Source: Halopseudomonas bauzanensis (lineage in GTDB: Bacteria; Pseudomonadota; Gammaproteobacteria; Pseudomonadales; Pseudomonadaceae). Taken from it: 64,000 bases of DNA. The notes beneath the pieces were generated by a model. It was given only the letters and a program-made list of their open reading frames with translations, was not told the DNA's origin and did no database searches. The stretch spans positions 206,246-270,245 of the forward strand of contig NZ_FOUA01000006.1 in NCBI RefSeq assembly GCF_900114735.1. Reading direction: 5' to 3'. Numbering within the stretch: the first letter of the stretch is position 1; every line of letters starts with the position of its first letter. A program made the position numbers and the translations under genes. This document shows, piece after piece, positions 1 to 7,221 of this stretch.

Positions 1-661
1 GAGCTGCCTCCTGTACCAATTGCTTGCTGATGCGCATGGCTCGGGGGCTGTTCAACAGCAGGGTGTCGATCCAGCCAGCGACCCGGTCCGCCAGCGCCGC
101 TGCTGGGCAGACCTCCGCCAGCAGCCCCAGTTCTCGAGCCTGGGTGCCGGTGAATCGTTCGCCGCTGATGGCATAGCGGCGGGTCGCCCGTTCGCCAATG
201 GCCTTGACCACGAACGGACTGATCACCGCTGGCACCAGGCCGATACGCACTTCGGACAATGCCAACTGGGCGTCCTCGGTGCCGATGGCCATGTCGCAGC
301 AGGCGATCAGCCCTATAGCACCACCAAACGCGGCGCCCTGTACCACCGCCAGGGTCGGCTGGGGCTGGGCATAGAGGCGGTACATCAGTTCCGCCAGCGC
401 CTGGGCATCGACCAGATTGGCATCGAAGTCCAGCTTGCTCGACTCCTGCATCCAGTTGATATCAGCGCCCGCCGAAAAATGCCGCCCACGGCCGCGCAGC
501 AGGACAAAGCGCAGGTTGGTGTCCGCCTGCAGTTGATCAAGGGCCTGCAACAATTCCTGGATCATGCCGGCATTGAAGGCATTCTTCTTATCCGGGCGGT
601 TCAGCCAGAGAGTGGCGAAGCCCCTCGCGTCGCGCTCCAGTTCGATGGTGTTGAAATGCAC
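1..661 (-). CDS. liuC: Methylglutaconyl-CoA hydratase, enoyl-CoA hydratase family (partial, 3' end outside window)
   Basis: Crotonase-fold enzyme of leucine/isovalerate breakdown, expected to hydrate 3-methylglutaconyl-CoA to HMG-CoA in the cytoplasm. The translation from GTG at 661 opens VHFNTIELERD and carries the crotonase hallmarks: NRPDKKNAFN, the oxyanion-hole segment FSAGADINWM, and GAAFGGAIGLIACCD. About 220 codons are present and the C-terminus runs off the left edge. No in-frame ATG fits the homologous N-terminus; the GTG has a purine-rich GAGGGGGAA about 7 nt upstream. It lies downstream of liuB in the same direction, separated by a hairpin, matching the order liuA-B-C known in Pseudomonas. 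The assignment to LiuC rather than a generic enoyl-CoA hydratase rests on this context. Confidence 0.88.
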   Translation of the reverse strand, partial: MHFNTIELERDARGFATLWLNRPDKKNAFNAGMIQELLQALDQLQADTNLRFVLLRGRGRHFSAGADINWMQESSKLDFDANLVDAQALAELMYRLYAQPQPTLAVVQGAAFGGAIGLIACCDMAIGTEDAQLALSEVRIGLVPAVISPFVVKAIGERATRRYAISGERFTGTQARELGLLAEVCPAAALADRVAGWIDTLLLNSPRAMRISKQLVQEAA

Positions 662-678
662 TGCATGTTCCCCCTCGG

Positions 679-703
679 CCCCTCTCCCGCAACGGGAGAG
701 GGG
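679..703. repeat. Perfect 11-bp inverted repeat between liuB and liuC
   Basis: The arms cccctctcccg (679-689) and cgggagagggg (693-703) pair perfectly around a 3-nt loop. No T-run follows on the minus strand, so it is more likely an intercistronic RNA-stabilising or attenuating hairpin, or a dispersed palindrome, than a strong terminator. It sits only 6 nt after the liuB stop and 18 nt before the liuC start. Confidence 0.6.
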
Positions 704-709
704 GATTTC

Positions 710-2317
710 TTACATCCTGAACACCCCAAACCGCGTCTCCTTCATCGGTGCATTCAGACTGGCTGACAGTGCCAGACCCAGAATATCCCGGGTCTGCGCC
801 GGATCGATCACCCCGTCATCCCACAGACGCGCACTGGAATACCAGGGGTGGCCCTGGTGTTCATACTGATCCAGTATCGGCTGCCTGAGCTGCTGCTCGT
901 CCTGCTCCGAAAAGACCTCGCCGCGGCGTTCGGCCTGTTCGCGTTTGACCTGCACCAGTACGCCTGCGGCCTGCTCGCCGCCCATGACGCCGATACGTGC
1001 ATTGGGCCACATCCACAAAAAATGCGGGTCATAGGCGCGCCCGCACATACCGTAGTTGCCGGCGCCGAAACTGCCGCCAATGATCACGGTGAACTTGGGT
1101 ACCCGGGCGCACGCCACGGCGGTCACCAGTTTGGCGCCGTGCTTGGCGATGCCGCCAGCTTCGTATTTCTGGCCAACCATGAAGCCAGTAATGTTCTGCA
1201 GAAACAGCAGGGAAATGCCGCGCTGGCAGGCCAGCTCGATGAAGTGGGCGCCTTTCTGCGCCGCTTCGGAAAACAGGATGCCGTTGTTGGCGAGAATCGC
1301 CAGCGGATAGCCATGCAGGTGGGCGAATCCACATACCAGAGTGGTACCGAACAGCGCCTTGAACTCATCGAACTCACTGCCGTCCACCATCCGGGCGATC
1401 ACTTCGCGCACGTCATAGGGCTGTTTCGCCTGCGCCGGAATGATGCCGTACAACTCCTCGGTGGGGTAGCGCGGAGGCTGCGGCGCTCGGGTCTGCACCT
1501 GGCCCAGTTTGCGCCAATTGAGATTGGCGACGCAGCGCCGGGCCAGCGCCAGGGCATGCTCGTCATTCTCGGCATAATGATCGGCCACACCCGAGGTGCG
1601 GCAATGCACATCGGCGCCGCCCAGTTCCTCGGCAGTGACTACCTCGCCGGTGGCGGCCCGTACCAGTGGCGGGCCGGCGAGAAAAATGGTCGCCTGGTTA
1701 CGCACCATGATGGTTTCCTCGGCCATGGCCGGCACATAGGCGCCACCGGCGGTACAGGAGCCCATCACCACCGCGATCTGGGCGATACCCTGGGCGCTCA
1801 TCCGCGCCTGATTGAAGAAGATGCGCCCGAAATGTTCGCGGTCGGGGAAGACTTCATCCTGACGCGGCAGGTTGGCTCCGCCGGAATCCACCAGATACAG
1901 GCAGGGCAGGCGGTTCTGCTCGGCAATGGCCTGGGCGCGCAGGTGTTTCTTCACCGTCAGCGGGTAGTAGCTGCCGCCTTTCACCGTGGCATCGTTGGCG
2001 ATGATCATGCACTCGACGCCTGCTACCCGGCCGATCCCGGCAATCAACCCGGCGGCGGGCACTTCTTCGTCATACACGGCATGGGCTGCCAAGGGGCTGA
2101 TTTCCAGAAACGGCGAACCGCTATCCAGCAGGGTATCGATGCGCTCGCGTGGCAGCAGTTTGCCCCGGGCGCAATGGCGCGCCTGGGCCTGTTCGCCGCC
2201 GCCCTGGGCGATCTGCGCCAACAAGGTTCTCAGTTCTGTCAGTTGCTGGAGCATGGCGCCGCGATTGGTGGTGAACTCCGGCGAGTGGGTGTTGATCTCG
2301 GTGTTGAATATGGCCAT
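710..2317 (-). CDS. liuB: Methylcrotonyl-CoA carboxylase beta (carboxyltransferase) subunit
   Basis: Carboxyltransferase subunit of 3-methylcrotonyl-CoA carboxylase. It transfers CO2 from biotin on the alpha subunit (LiuD, not in the window) to methylcrotonyl-CoA in leucine catabolism. At 535 aa it has the usual length of the family. Two crotonase-like halves are visible: an N-terminal acyl-CoA half with [11 protein letters not shown] and [13 protein letters not shown] near residues 145-195, and a C-terminal biotin-binding half with [11 protein letters not shown] and [18 protein letters not shown] around 385-440. The ATG at 2317 begins [12 protein letters not shown] and is preceded by GGAAGGAGAA. 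It lies 115 nt downstream of liuA, and a REP-like palindrome occupies part of that gap. A propionyl-CoA carboxylase beta chain is the alternative, made unlikely by the liuA/liuC neighbours. Confidence 0.95.
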   Translation of the reverse strand: MAIFNTEINTHSPEFTTNRGAMLQQLTELRTLLAQIAQGGGEQAQARHCARGKLLPRERIDTLLDSGSPFLEISPLAAHAVYDEEVPAAGLIAGIGRVAGVECMIIANDATVKGGSYYPLTVKKHLRAQAIAEQNRLPCLYLVDSGGANLPRQDEVFPDREHFGRIFFNQARMSAQGIAQIAVVMGSCTAGGAYVPAMAEETIMVRNQATIFLAGPPLVRAATGEVVTAEELGGADVHCRTSGVADHYAENDEHALALARRCVANLNWRKLGQVQTRAPQPPRYPTEELYGIIPAQAKQPYDVREVIARMVDGSEFDEFKALFGTTLVCGFAHLHGYPLAILANNGILFSEAAQKGAHFIELACQRGISLLFLQNITGFMVGQKYEAGGIAKHGAKLVTAVACARVPKFTVIIGGSFGAGNYGMCGRAYDPHFLWMWPNARIGVMGGEQAAGVLVQVKREQAERRGEVFSEQDEQQLRQPILDQYEHQGHPWYSSARLWDDGVIDPAQTRDILGLALSASLNAPMKETRFGVFRM

Positions 2318-2385
2318 TTTCTCCTTCCGTTCCGGCTTGACGCTTCAATTACCGCTCGCTTTGCCCATGCTGGCAGGAGCTTCCT

Positions 2386-2411
2386 GTGGGAGCGGCCTTG
2401 GCCGCTCCCAC
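2386..2411. repeat. REP-like palindrome (GTGGGAGCGGCC class)
   Basis: The arms gtgggagcggcc (2386-2397) and ggccgctcccac (2400-2411) form a perfect 12-bp stem with a 2-nt loop. The GTGGGAGCGG motif is typical of Pseudomonas repetitive extragenic palindromes. A related, imperfect copy lies at 27604-27637. It sits in the liuA-liuB gap and could modulate downstream expression. Confidence 0.8.
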
Positions 2412-2432
2412 GAAACAGTTGGTCTGTTGGCG

Positions 2433-3596
2433 TTAGCGGCTCTGCTCGAACAATTCCCGACCAATCAACATCCGGCGGATTTCACTGGTGCCGGCGCCGA
2501 TCTCATAGAGCTTGGCGTCACGCAGTAGCCGGCCGGTGGGGTAGTCGTTGATATAGCCGTTGCCGCCGAGAATCTGGATGGCGTCCAGCGCGGCACGGGT
2601 GGCCTGTTCGGCGGTGTACAGGATTACCCCAGCGGCGTCCTGGCGGCTGGCCTGTCCCAGATCACAGCTGCGCGCTACCGCATAGAGGTAGGCGCGGCTG
2701 GCATTCAGACCGGTGTAGAGGTCAGCGACCTTGCCCTGGATCAGTTGGAACTCGCCGATACTGCGGCCGAACTGGCGACGGTCATGAATGTAGGGCAGTA
2801 CCACATCCAGGCAGGCCTGCATGATGCCCACCGGACCGGCGGCCAGCACCACCCGTTCATAATCCAGGCCGCTCATCAGCACCCGGGCCCCGCCGTTGAC
2901 CTCGCCCAGCACATTACCCAGCGGTACCTGCACATCATCAAAGAACAGCGCACAAGTGTTGGAGCCGCGCATGCCCAGCTTGTCGAGCTTCGGCCCGCGG
3001 GAGAAGCCGGGGCTGTCACCTTCGAGAATGAACGCGGTCAGCCCGTGGGCGCCGCGGTCAGGTTCGGTCTTGGCATAGATCACATAGACATCTGCATCCG
3101 GACCGTTGGTGATCCACATCTTGCTGCCATTGAGCACAAAGTGATCGCCGCGCCGTTCGGCGCGCAGTTGCATGCTGACAACGTCCGAGCCGGCGTTGGG
3201 CTCGCTCATCGCCAGGGCGCCGACGCGTTCACCGGAAATCAGCCCGGGCAGGTAGCGCGCTTTCTGTTCGTCGCTGCCGTTGCGGCTGATCTGATTGACA
3301 CAAAGATTGGAGTGGGCGCCGTAGGACAGAGCCACGGACGCCGAGGCGCGGCTGATCTCTTCCATCACCAGGGCATGGGCCAGGTAGCCCTGACCGGCCC
3401 CGCCGTACTCTTCCCCGGCGGTGATGCCGAGCAGGCCCATGTCGCCCAATTTGCGCCACATGTCCATGGGAAACTGATTGTCACTGTCGATGGCCGCGGC
3501 ACGGGGTGCCAGCTCGCGATCGACGAAGCCACGCACCTGCTCGCGCAGCAGGTCGAGGGTATCCCCTAAAGCAAAATTCAGACCGGATTGATTCAT
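2433..3596 (-). CDS. liuA: Isovaleryl-CoA dehydrogenase
   Basis: FAD-dependent acyl-CoA dehydrogenase that oxidises isovaleryl-CoA to 3-methylcrotonyl-CoA and passes electrons to ETF. It is 387 aa, normal for the family. FAD/substrate motifs include [12 protein letters not shown] (about 127-138) and [17 protein letters not shown] (about 161-177). The catalytic base expected for isovaleryl-CoA dehydrogenases is present as Glu247 in [13 protein letters not shown], whereas the C-terminal position used by medium-chain enzymes reads [12 protein letters not shown] without that Glu. This pattern separates it from generic acyl-CoA dehydrogenases. It is the first gene of the liuABC run. No liuR-type regulator lies directly upstream; the next gene is a divergent ccoN. 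Confidence 0.95.
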   Translation of the reverse strand: MNQSGLNFALGDTLDLLREQVRGFVDRELAPRAAAIDSDNQFPMDMWRKLGDMGLLGITAGEEYGGAGQGYLAHALVMEEISRASASVALSYGAHSNLCVNQISRNGSDEQKARYLPGLISGERVGALAMSEPNAGSDVVSMQLRAERRGDHFVLNGSKMWITNGPDADVYVIYAKTEPDRGAHGLTAFILEGDSPGFSRGPKLDKLGMRGSNTCALFFDDVQVPLGNVLGEVNGGARVLMSGLDYERVVLAAGPVGIMQACLDVVLPYIHDRRQFGRSIGEFQLIQGKVADLYTGLNASRAYLYAVARSCDLGQASRQDAAGVILYTAEQATRAALDAIQILGGNGYINDYPTGRLLRDAKLYEIGAGTSEIRRMLIGRELFEQSR

Positions 3597-3799
3597 ATGT
3601 CACCTTGTTATTCTGTTCTGTGACTATGTTCAAACTAGCAGGGGCCGGCGGGCTGTCAATGAGCGGGCAATACAGGCGTATGAAGCGGGTCTTATAATAA
3701 ATAATATTGAATTAAATGTTAGTTATTATCGGTTTGTCTATATTCAGTGTGAGGCGCACACTATTTACGTTTTCGCCCGCCTTGCTTCTCGGAGTCATC

Positions 3800-5248
3800 A
3801 TGCATCTTCCCTCTGCTTCTGCGGGCTCTTCGGAGCCCAGCTACAACTATGACGTGGTCCGCAAATTCACCATCATGACATTGGTCTGGGGTGTGCTGGG
3901 TATGGCCATGGGCGTGGTCCTGGCCGCGCAATTGGTCTGGCCGGCGCTGAATTTCGATCTGCCCTGGTTCAGCTTCGGGCGCATCCGTCCCATCCATACC
4001 AACCTGGTGATCTTCGCCTTCGGTGGCGGCGCCCTGTTCGCCACCTCGCTGTACGTGGTCCAGCGCACCAGCCGGGTACGCTTGGTGTCGGACAAGCTGG
4101 CGAACTTCGTGTTCTGGGGCTGGCAAACGATCATCGTCGCGATCATTCTCAGCTATGCCAATGGCCTCACCACCAGCAAGGAATACGCCGAGATGATCTG
4201 GCCGATCGCCACGCTGATCACGGTAGTCTGGCTCGCCTACGGCTACCTGTTCTTCGGCACCATCGCCCGGCGCAAGGTCAAGCACATCTATGTGGGCAAC
4301 TGGTTCTACGGCGCCTTCATCATAGTCACCGGACTGGTGCATGTGGTGAACCACGTCGATGTGCCGGTCTCGCTGTTCAAGTCCTATCCCATCTATGCCG
4401 GCGCCGCCGATGCCATGATCCAGTGGTGGTATGGGCACAGCGTGGTGGGCTTCATCCTGTCGGTCGGCTTTCTCGGTCTGATGTACTACTACGTACCCAA
4501 GCAGGCGGGGCGGCCGATCTATTCCTACCGCCTGTCGATCGTGCATTTCTGGGCAGTGATCGCGCTGTATATCTGGGCCGGTCCGCACCACCTGCATTAC
4601 ACCGCGCTACCGGATTGGGCACAGACCCTGGGCATGGTGATGTCGATCATCCTGCTGGCGCCGAGCTGGGGCGGCATGATCAACGGCATGATGACCCTGT
4701 CCGGCGCCTGGCACAAACTGCGCACCGACCCGGTCCTGCGTTTTCTGGTGGTGGCGCTGGCGTTCTACGGCATGTCCACTTTCGAAGGCCCGATGATGGC
4801 GATCAAGACGGTGAATGCCCTGTCGCACTACACCGACTGGACCATCGGCCACGTGCATGCCGGCGCCTTGGGCTGGGTGGCGATGATCAGCATCGGTGCG
4901 CTCTATCACATGGTGCCGCGACTCTGGGGGCGTGACGGCATGTACAGCATCCAGTTGATCAACCTGCATTTCTGGATGGCCAGCATGGGGACCGTGCTCT
5001 ATATCGTTGCCATGTGGGTCAATGGCATCACCCAGGGCCTGATGTGGCGCGCGGTCAACGTCGATGGCACTCTGACCTACGCCTTCGTCGAGGCGCTGGA
5101 GGCCAGCCATCCGGGTTATATCGTGCGAATGATCGGGGGCGGCATCTTTGCTGCGGGGATGGTGCTGATGGCCTTCAATTGCGCGATGACCATCCGCGGG
5201 GCAGGGGAGTCGGCACGCGGGGGCGAGCTGATAGGGGCCCCTTCCTGA
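3800..5248 (+). CDS. ccoN: cbb3-type cytochrome c oxidase subunit I (CcoN), orphan
   Basis: Catalytic heme-copper subunit of cbb3 oxidase, an inner-membrane protein reducing O2 with high affinity. All metal-ligand histidines are present when numbered from ATG 3800: His66 (IRPIHTNL) and His353 for the low-spin heme, His213 (WWYGHSV) and His263-His264 (GPHHLHY) for CuB, His351 (HVHAGALGW) for heme b3. ATG 3800 gives 482 aa, close to the family length, and has GGAG 5 nt upstream; an upstream in-frame extension to 3716 adds a non-conserved leader and is unlikely. A TATAAT sits at 3693-3698. No ccoO, ccoQ or ccoP follows, so the subunit must assemble with partners encoded elsewhere, as reported for orphan CcoN isoforms in P. 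aeruginosa. I saw no clear Anr/Fnr box. Confidence 0.93.
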   Translation: MHLPSASAGSSEPSYNYDVVRKFTIMTLVWGVLGMAMGVVLAAQLVWPALNFDLPWFSFGRIRPIHTNLVIFAFGGGALFATSLYVVQRTSRVRLVSDKLANFVFWGWQTIIVAIILSYANGLTTSKEYAEMIWPIATLITVVWLAYGYLFFGTIARRKVKHIYVGNWFYGAFIIVTGLVHVVNHVDVPVSLFKSYPIYAGAADAMIQWWYGHSVVGFILSVGFLGLMYYYVPKQAGRPIYSYRLSIVHFWAVIALYIWAGPHHLHYTALPDWAQTLGMVMSIILLAPSWGGMINGMMTLSGAWHKLRTDPVLRFLVVALAFYGMSTFEGPMMAIKTVNALSHYTDWTIGHVHAGALGWVAMISIGALYHMVPRLWGRDGMYSIQLINLHFWMASMGTVLYIVAMWVNGITQGLMWRAVNVDGTLTYAFVEALEASHPGYIVRMIGGGIFAAGMVLMAFNCAMTIRGAGESARGGELIGAPS

Positions 5249-5302
5249 GCGTCGGTCGTTATCTCAAGTCATTGAGTTGCATAAAAATAATTGCATCAGA
5301 TA

Positions 5303-5316
5303 TCAATAATTATTGA
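5303..5316. promoter_or_regulatory. 14-nt perfect palindrome in the ccoN-HPP gap
   Basis: TCAATAATTATTGA is fully self-complementary and lies in the AT-rich 184-bp gap (5249-5432), 117 nt before the next start codon. It could be a regulator-binding site or part of an AT-rich promoter. It does not match the TTGAT-N4-ATCAA layout of Anr sites. Its function is unknown. Confidence 0.25.
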
Positions 5317-5432
5317 ATTGTCTGTTGTGGTTTCGAGGGTCAGAATAGCTGGCCCTTGATTTCCCCTTTTGCAAAGTTCCGGTTTCTGATGTGCTTTACC
5401 TGGCCGTCACCTACTGCCGGCAGGAGCATATT

Positions 5433-6578
5433 ATGTCCGGTCAGTTGCTGGCCCTTGCCCAGCTGTTATTCGGTTGGTTGCCGCGCACGGTGCAAACCCG
5501 GCCCGGTGAGTGGCTGCGTGCCGCCATGGGTGTTGCCGGCGCGGTGGCCTGCACCTTCTGGTTGTCCAGCCTGCTCTATGGGTCAACCACGGCGATGATT
5601 CTGCTGGGTCCGGCTGGGGCTTCGGCGGTGCTGTTGTTTGTCGTTTCCTCCGGTGCGCTGGCACAACCCTGGCCGGTACTGGGCAGTTACCTGCTGGCAG
5701 CACTGGTTGGCCTGGCCATGCTGCATTTGCCGTTACCCGAGATGATTCTCGGCTGGCAACTTGTGACCGGCGTGGGCGCGGTAGTGCTGGGCATGTCGGT
5801 GCTGCGCTGCCTGCACCCACCGGCGAGCGCCATGGTAGTGGTGATACTGCTGGCCGGTGACCTGTTATCGCCGCTGGGCGGCTGGCTGGTATTGCCGATC
5901 ATGCTCAACGCCTGCTGTCTGCTGTTCTGCGCCACGCTGTACAACAACCTCACCGGTGTGCGTTATCCGAAGCAGGCGCCGCGGGGCGATCTGCACCACA
6001 CCCGGGACATTCTTCCGGGGCAGCGGGTCGGCTTCACCGAAGAGGATCTGGATCGGGCCCTGGAGAAGCACGGCGCCTTCGTCGACATCACCCGGCACGA
6101 CCTGGAACAGATTATCCGCGATACCGAAAGCTCGGCCTTGCGGCGCAAGATGGGTGATATCCGCGCCGAGCAGATCATGTCACGGGATATCCGCACCGTC
6201 GGCCCGGATACCACGGTGATGCAGGCCGTCCGCCTGTTCCGTCATCATCACGTCAAGACCCTGCCGGTGGTGGACAGCGATGGGGTGGTGCAGGGCATCA
6301 CCAGCCTGAGTGATCTACTGGCGCAGCTGGACCTGCCGCTGGGTCGTATCCTGCCGACGCGTATCAACTTGTGGCGCGACCAGCCCTTGCACAAAGTGAT
6401 GACCACGCCAGTGGTTACCGTGGACGGGCAGACCCATGTGGTGGACATGATTCCGCTGATGTCGAACCAGGGACTGCATTGTCTGCCGGTGCTCGACAAT
6501 GGCCGCCTGGTCGGGTTGGTAACCCAGACCGACGTGATTGCCGCACTGCATCGGGATCTGGTCAGCCACCTGGCTTGA
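5433..6578 (+). CDS. HPP-family integral membrane protein with tandem CBS domains
   Basis: From ATG 5433 (GGAG 6 nt upstream) the product is 381 aa. The N-terminal half is a four- to five-helix HPP-domain membrane region with the signature LLGPAGASAVLLF near residue 55 and RCLHPPASAM near 125. The C-terminal half holds two CBS motifs, roughly residues 245-300 (EQIMSRDIRTVGPD to GVVQGITSLSDLLAQL) and 310-375 (HKVMTTPVVTVDGQT to GRLVGLVTQTDVIAAL), a regulatory module that typically binds adenine nucleotides. Some HPP proteins of plants and cyanobacteria have been linked to nitrite transport; whether this one transports anything is unknown. It follows ccoN in the same direction after a 184-bp gap and may have its own promoter. 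Confidence 0.85.
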   Translation: MSGQLLALAQLLFGWLPRTVQTRPGEWLRAAMGVAGAVACTFWLSSLLYGSTTAMILLGPAGASAVLLFVVSSGALAQPWPVLGSYLLAALVGLAMLHLPLPEMILGWQLVTGVGAVVLGMSVLRCLHPPASAMVVVILLAGDLLSPLGGWLVLPIMLNACCLLFCATLYNNLTGVRYPKQAPRGDLHHTRDILPGQRVGFTEEDLDRALEKHGAFVDITRHDLEQIIRDTESSALRRKMGDIRAEQIMSRDIRTVGPDTTVMQAVRLFRHHHVKTLPVVDSDGVVQGITSLSDLLAQLDLPLGRILPTRINLWRDQPLHKVMTTPVVTVDGQTHVVDMIPLMSNQGLHCLPVLDNGRLVGLVTQTDVIAALHRDLVSHLA

Positions 6579-6735
6579 CCGATGCTGATGACAAATCACG
6601 GCGCCACCACCCTCGGTTGGCGGTGACGCACCGATGCCAGTTGTTACCGTTGACACATTTTTCTGTTTGAACCATTGGCGCAGGTGCAATTCTATTTCCA
6701 TGTAGTCCCCCCAAATACACCCGGAGGTGGAAAAC

Positions 6736-7080
6736 ATGAAACAGCAATTGATCTATACGGCATTATTTACCTTTGCTTTGGGCTCTGCTGCCCCGCTGGC
6801 GGTGGCCGCCGGCGACAAGCATGACGACGATGACCGCATGCAGGAGCAACGTCAGGACTCAGGTGCCTACAACGCGACTGGTGACAATGGCGATGCACCG
6901 CCTACCAGCCCGGATAATCCGTCTGGCCCAGAAGGGTCTGGCACCGGTAGTGGCACCGGCACAGGTACTGGCAGCGGTGCCGGCACCGGCACCAGTGGTG
7001 GTGCTGGCAGCACTGGCGCTGGAACCGGCGGTGCCGGATCTGGAGGCGCCAGTGGCGCTGGCGCGGGTGCCGGCGGCTGA
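6736..7080 (+). CDS. Small secreted Gly/Thr/Ser/Ala-rich low-complexity protein
   Basis: A 114-aa product from ATG 6736, chosen because GGAGG (6723-6727) lies 8 nt upstream; an in-frame GTG at 6727 overlaps that ribosome-binding site. Residues 1-24 are a typical signal peptide (MKQQLIYTALFTFALGSAAP) with likely cleavage after AVA. An acidic stretch follows (DKHDDDDRM), then a Pro-rich linker, and from about residue 65 to the end an almost pure Gly/Thr/Ser/Ala tract with GSGTG and GAGTG units. No domain is recognised. It stands alone, followed by an intrinsic terminator. Codon structure and signal peptide argue for a real gene; the function is unknown. Confidence 0.72.
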   Translation: MKQQLIYTALFTFALGSAAPLAVAAGDKHDDDDRMQEQRQDSGAYNATGDNGDAPPTSPDNPSGPEGSGTGSGTGTGTGSGAGTGTSGGAGSTGAGTGGAGSGGASGAGAGAGG

Positions 7081-7098
7081 TCGCCGTGGCGCGCGATG

Positions 7099-7125
7099 AA
7101 GGCCGGGAAAACCCCGGCCTTTTTC
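7099..7125 (+). terminator. Intrinsic terminator after the Gly-rich gene
   Basis: The stem aaggccggg (7099-7107) and cccggcctt (7113-7121), loop aaaac, is followed by a T-rich tail (tttttc). It sits 18 nt after the stop codon at 7080. Confidence 0.88.
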
Positions 7126-7221
7126 TTGATCTGACCAAACCCATTTGAAAAATACCCTGCATCCACTGATGGAATGCCAGCCCTGAACTAGACTGAAAGC
7201 GAACCAGTGAACGAGGGGGCT

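Noticed and set aside
848..2551. Long plus-strand open frame (567 codons) opposite liuB
   Set aside because: It is antisense to a well-conserved gene, has Ala/Gly/His-rich translation without domains, and arises from high GC at third codon positions.
3597..3799. Anr/Fnr box upstream of ccoN
   Set aside because: The nearest sequence (ttgaattaaat) lacks the second half-site ATCAA at the right spacing.
3716..3799. N-terminal extension of CcoN
   Set aside because: The 28 extra residues are not family-like, and ATG 3800 has a good ribosome-binding site and matches expected ligand numbering.
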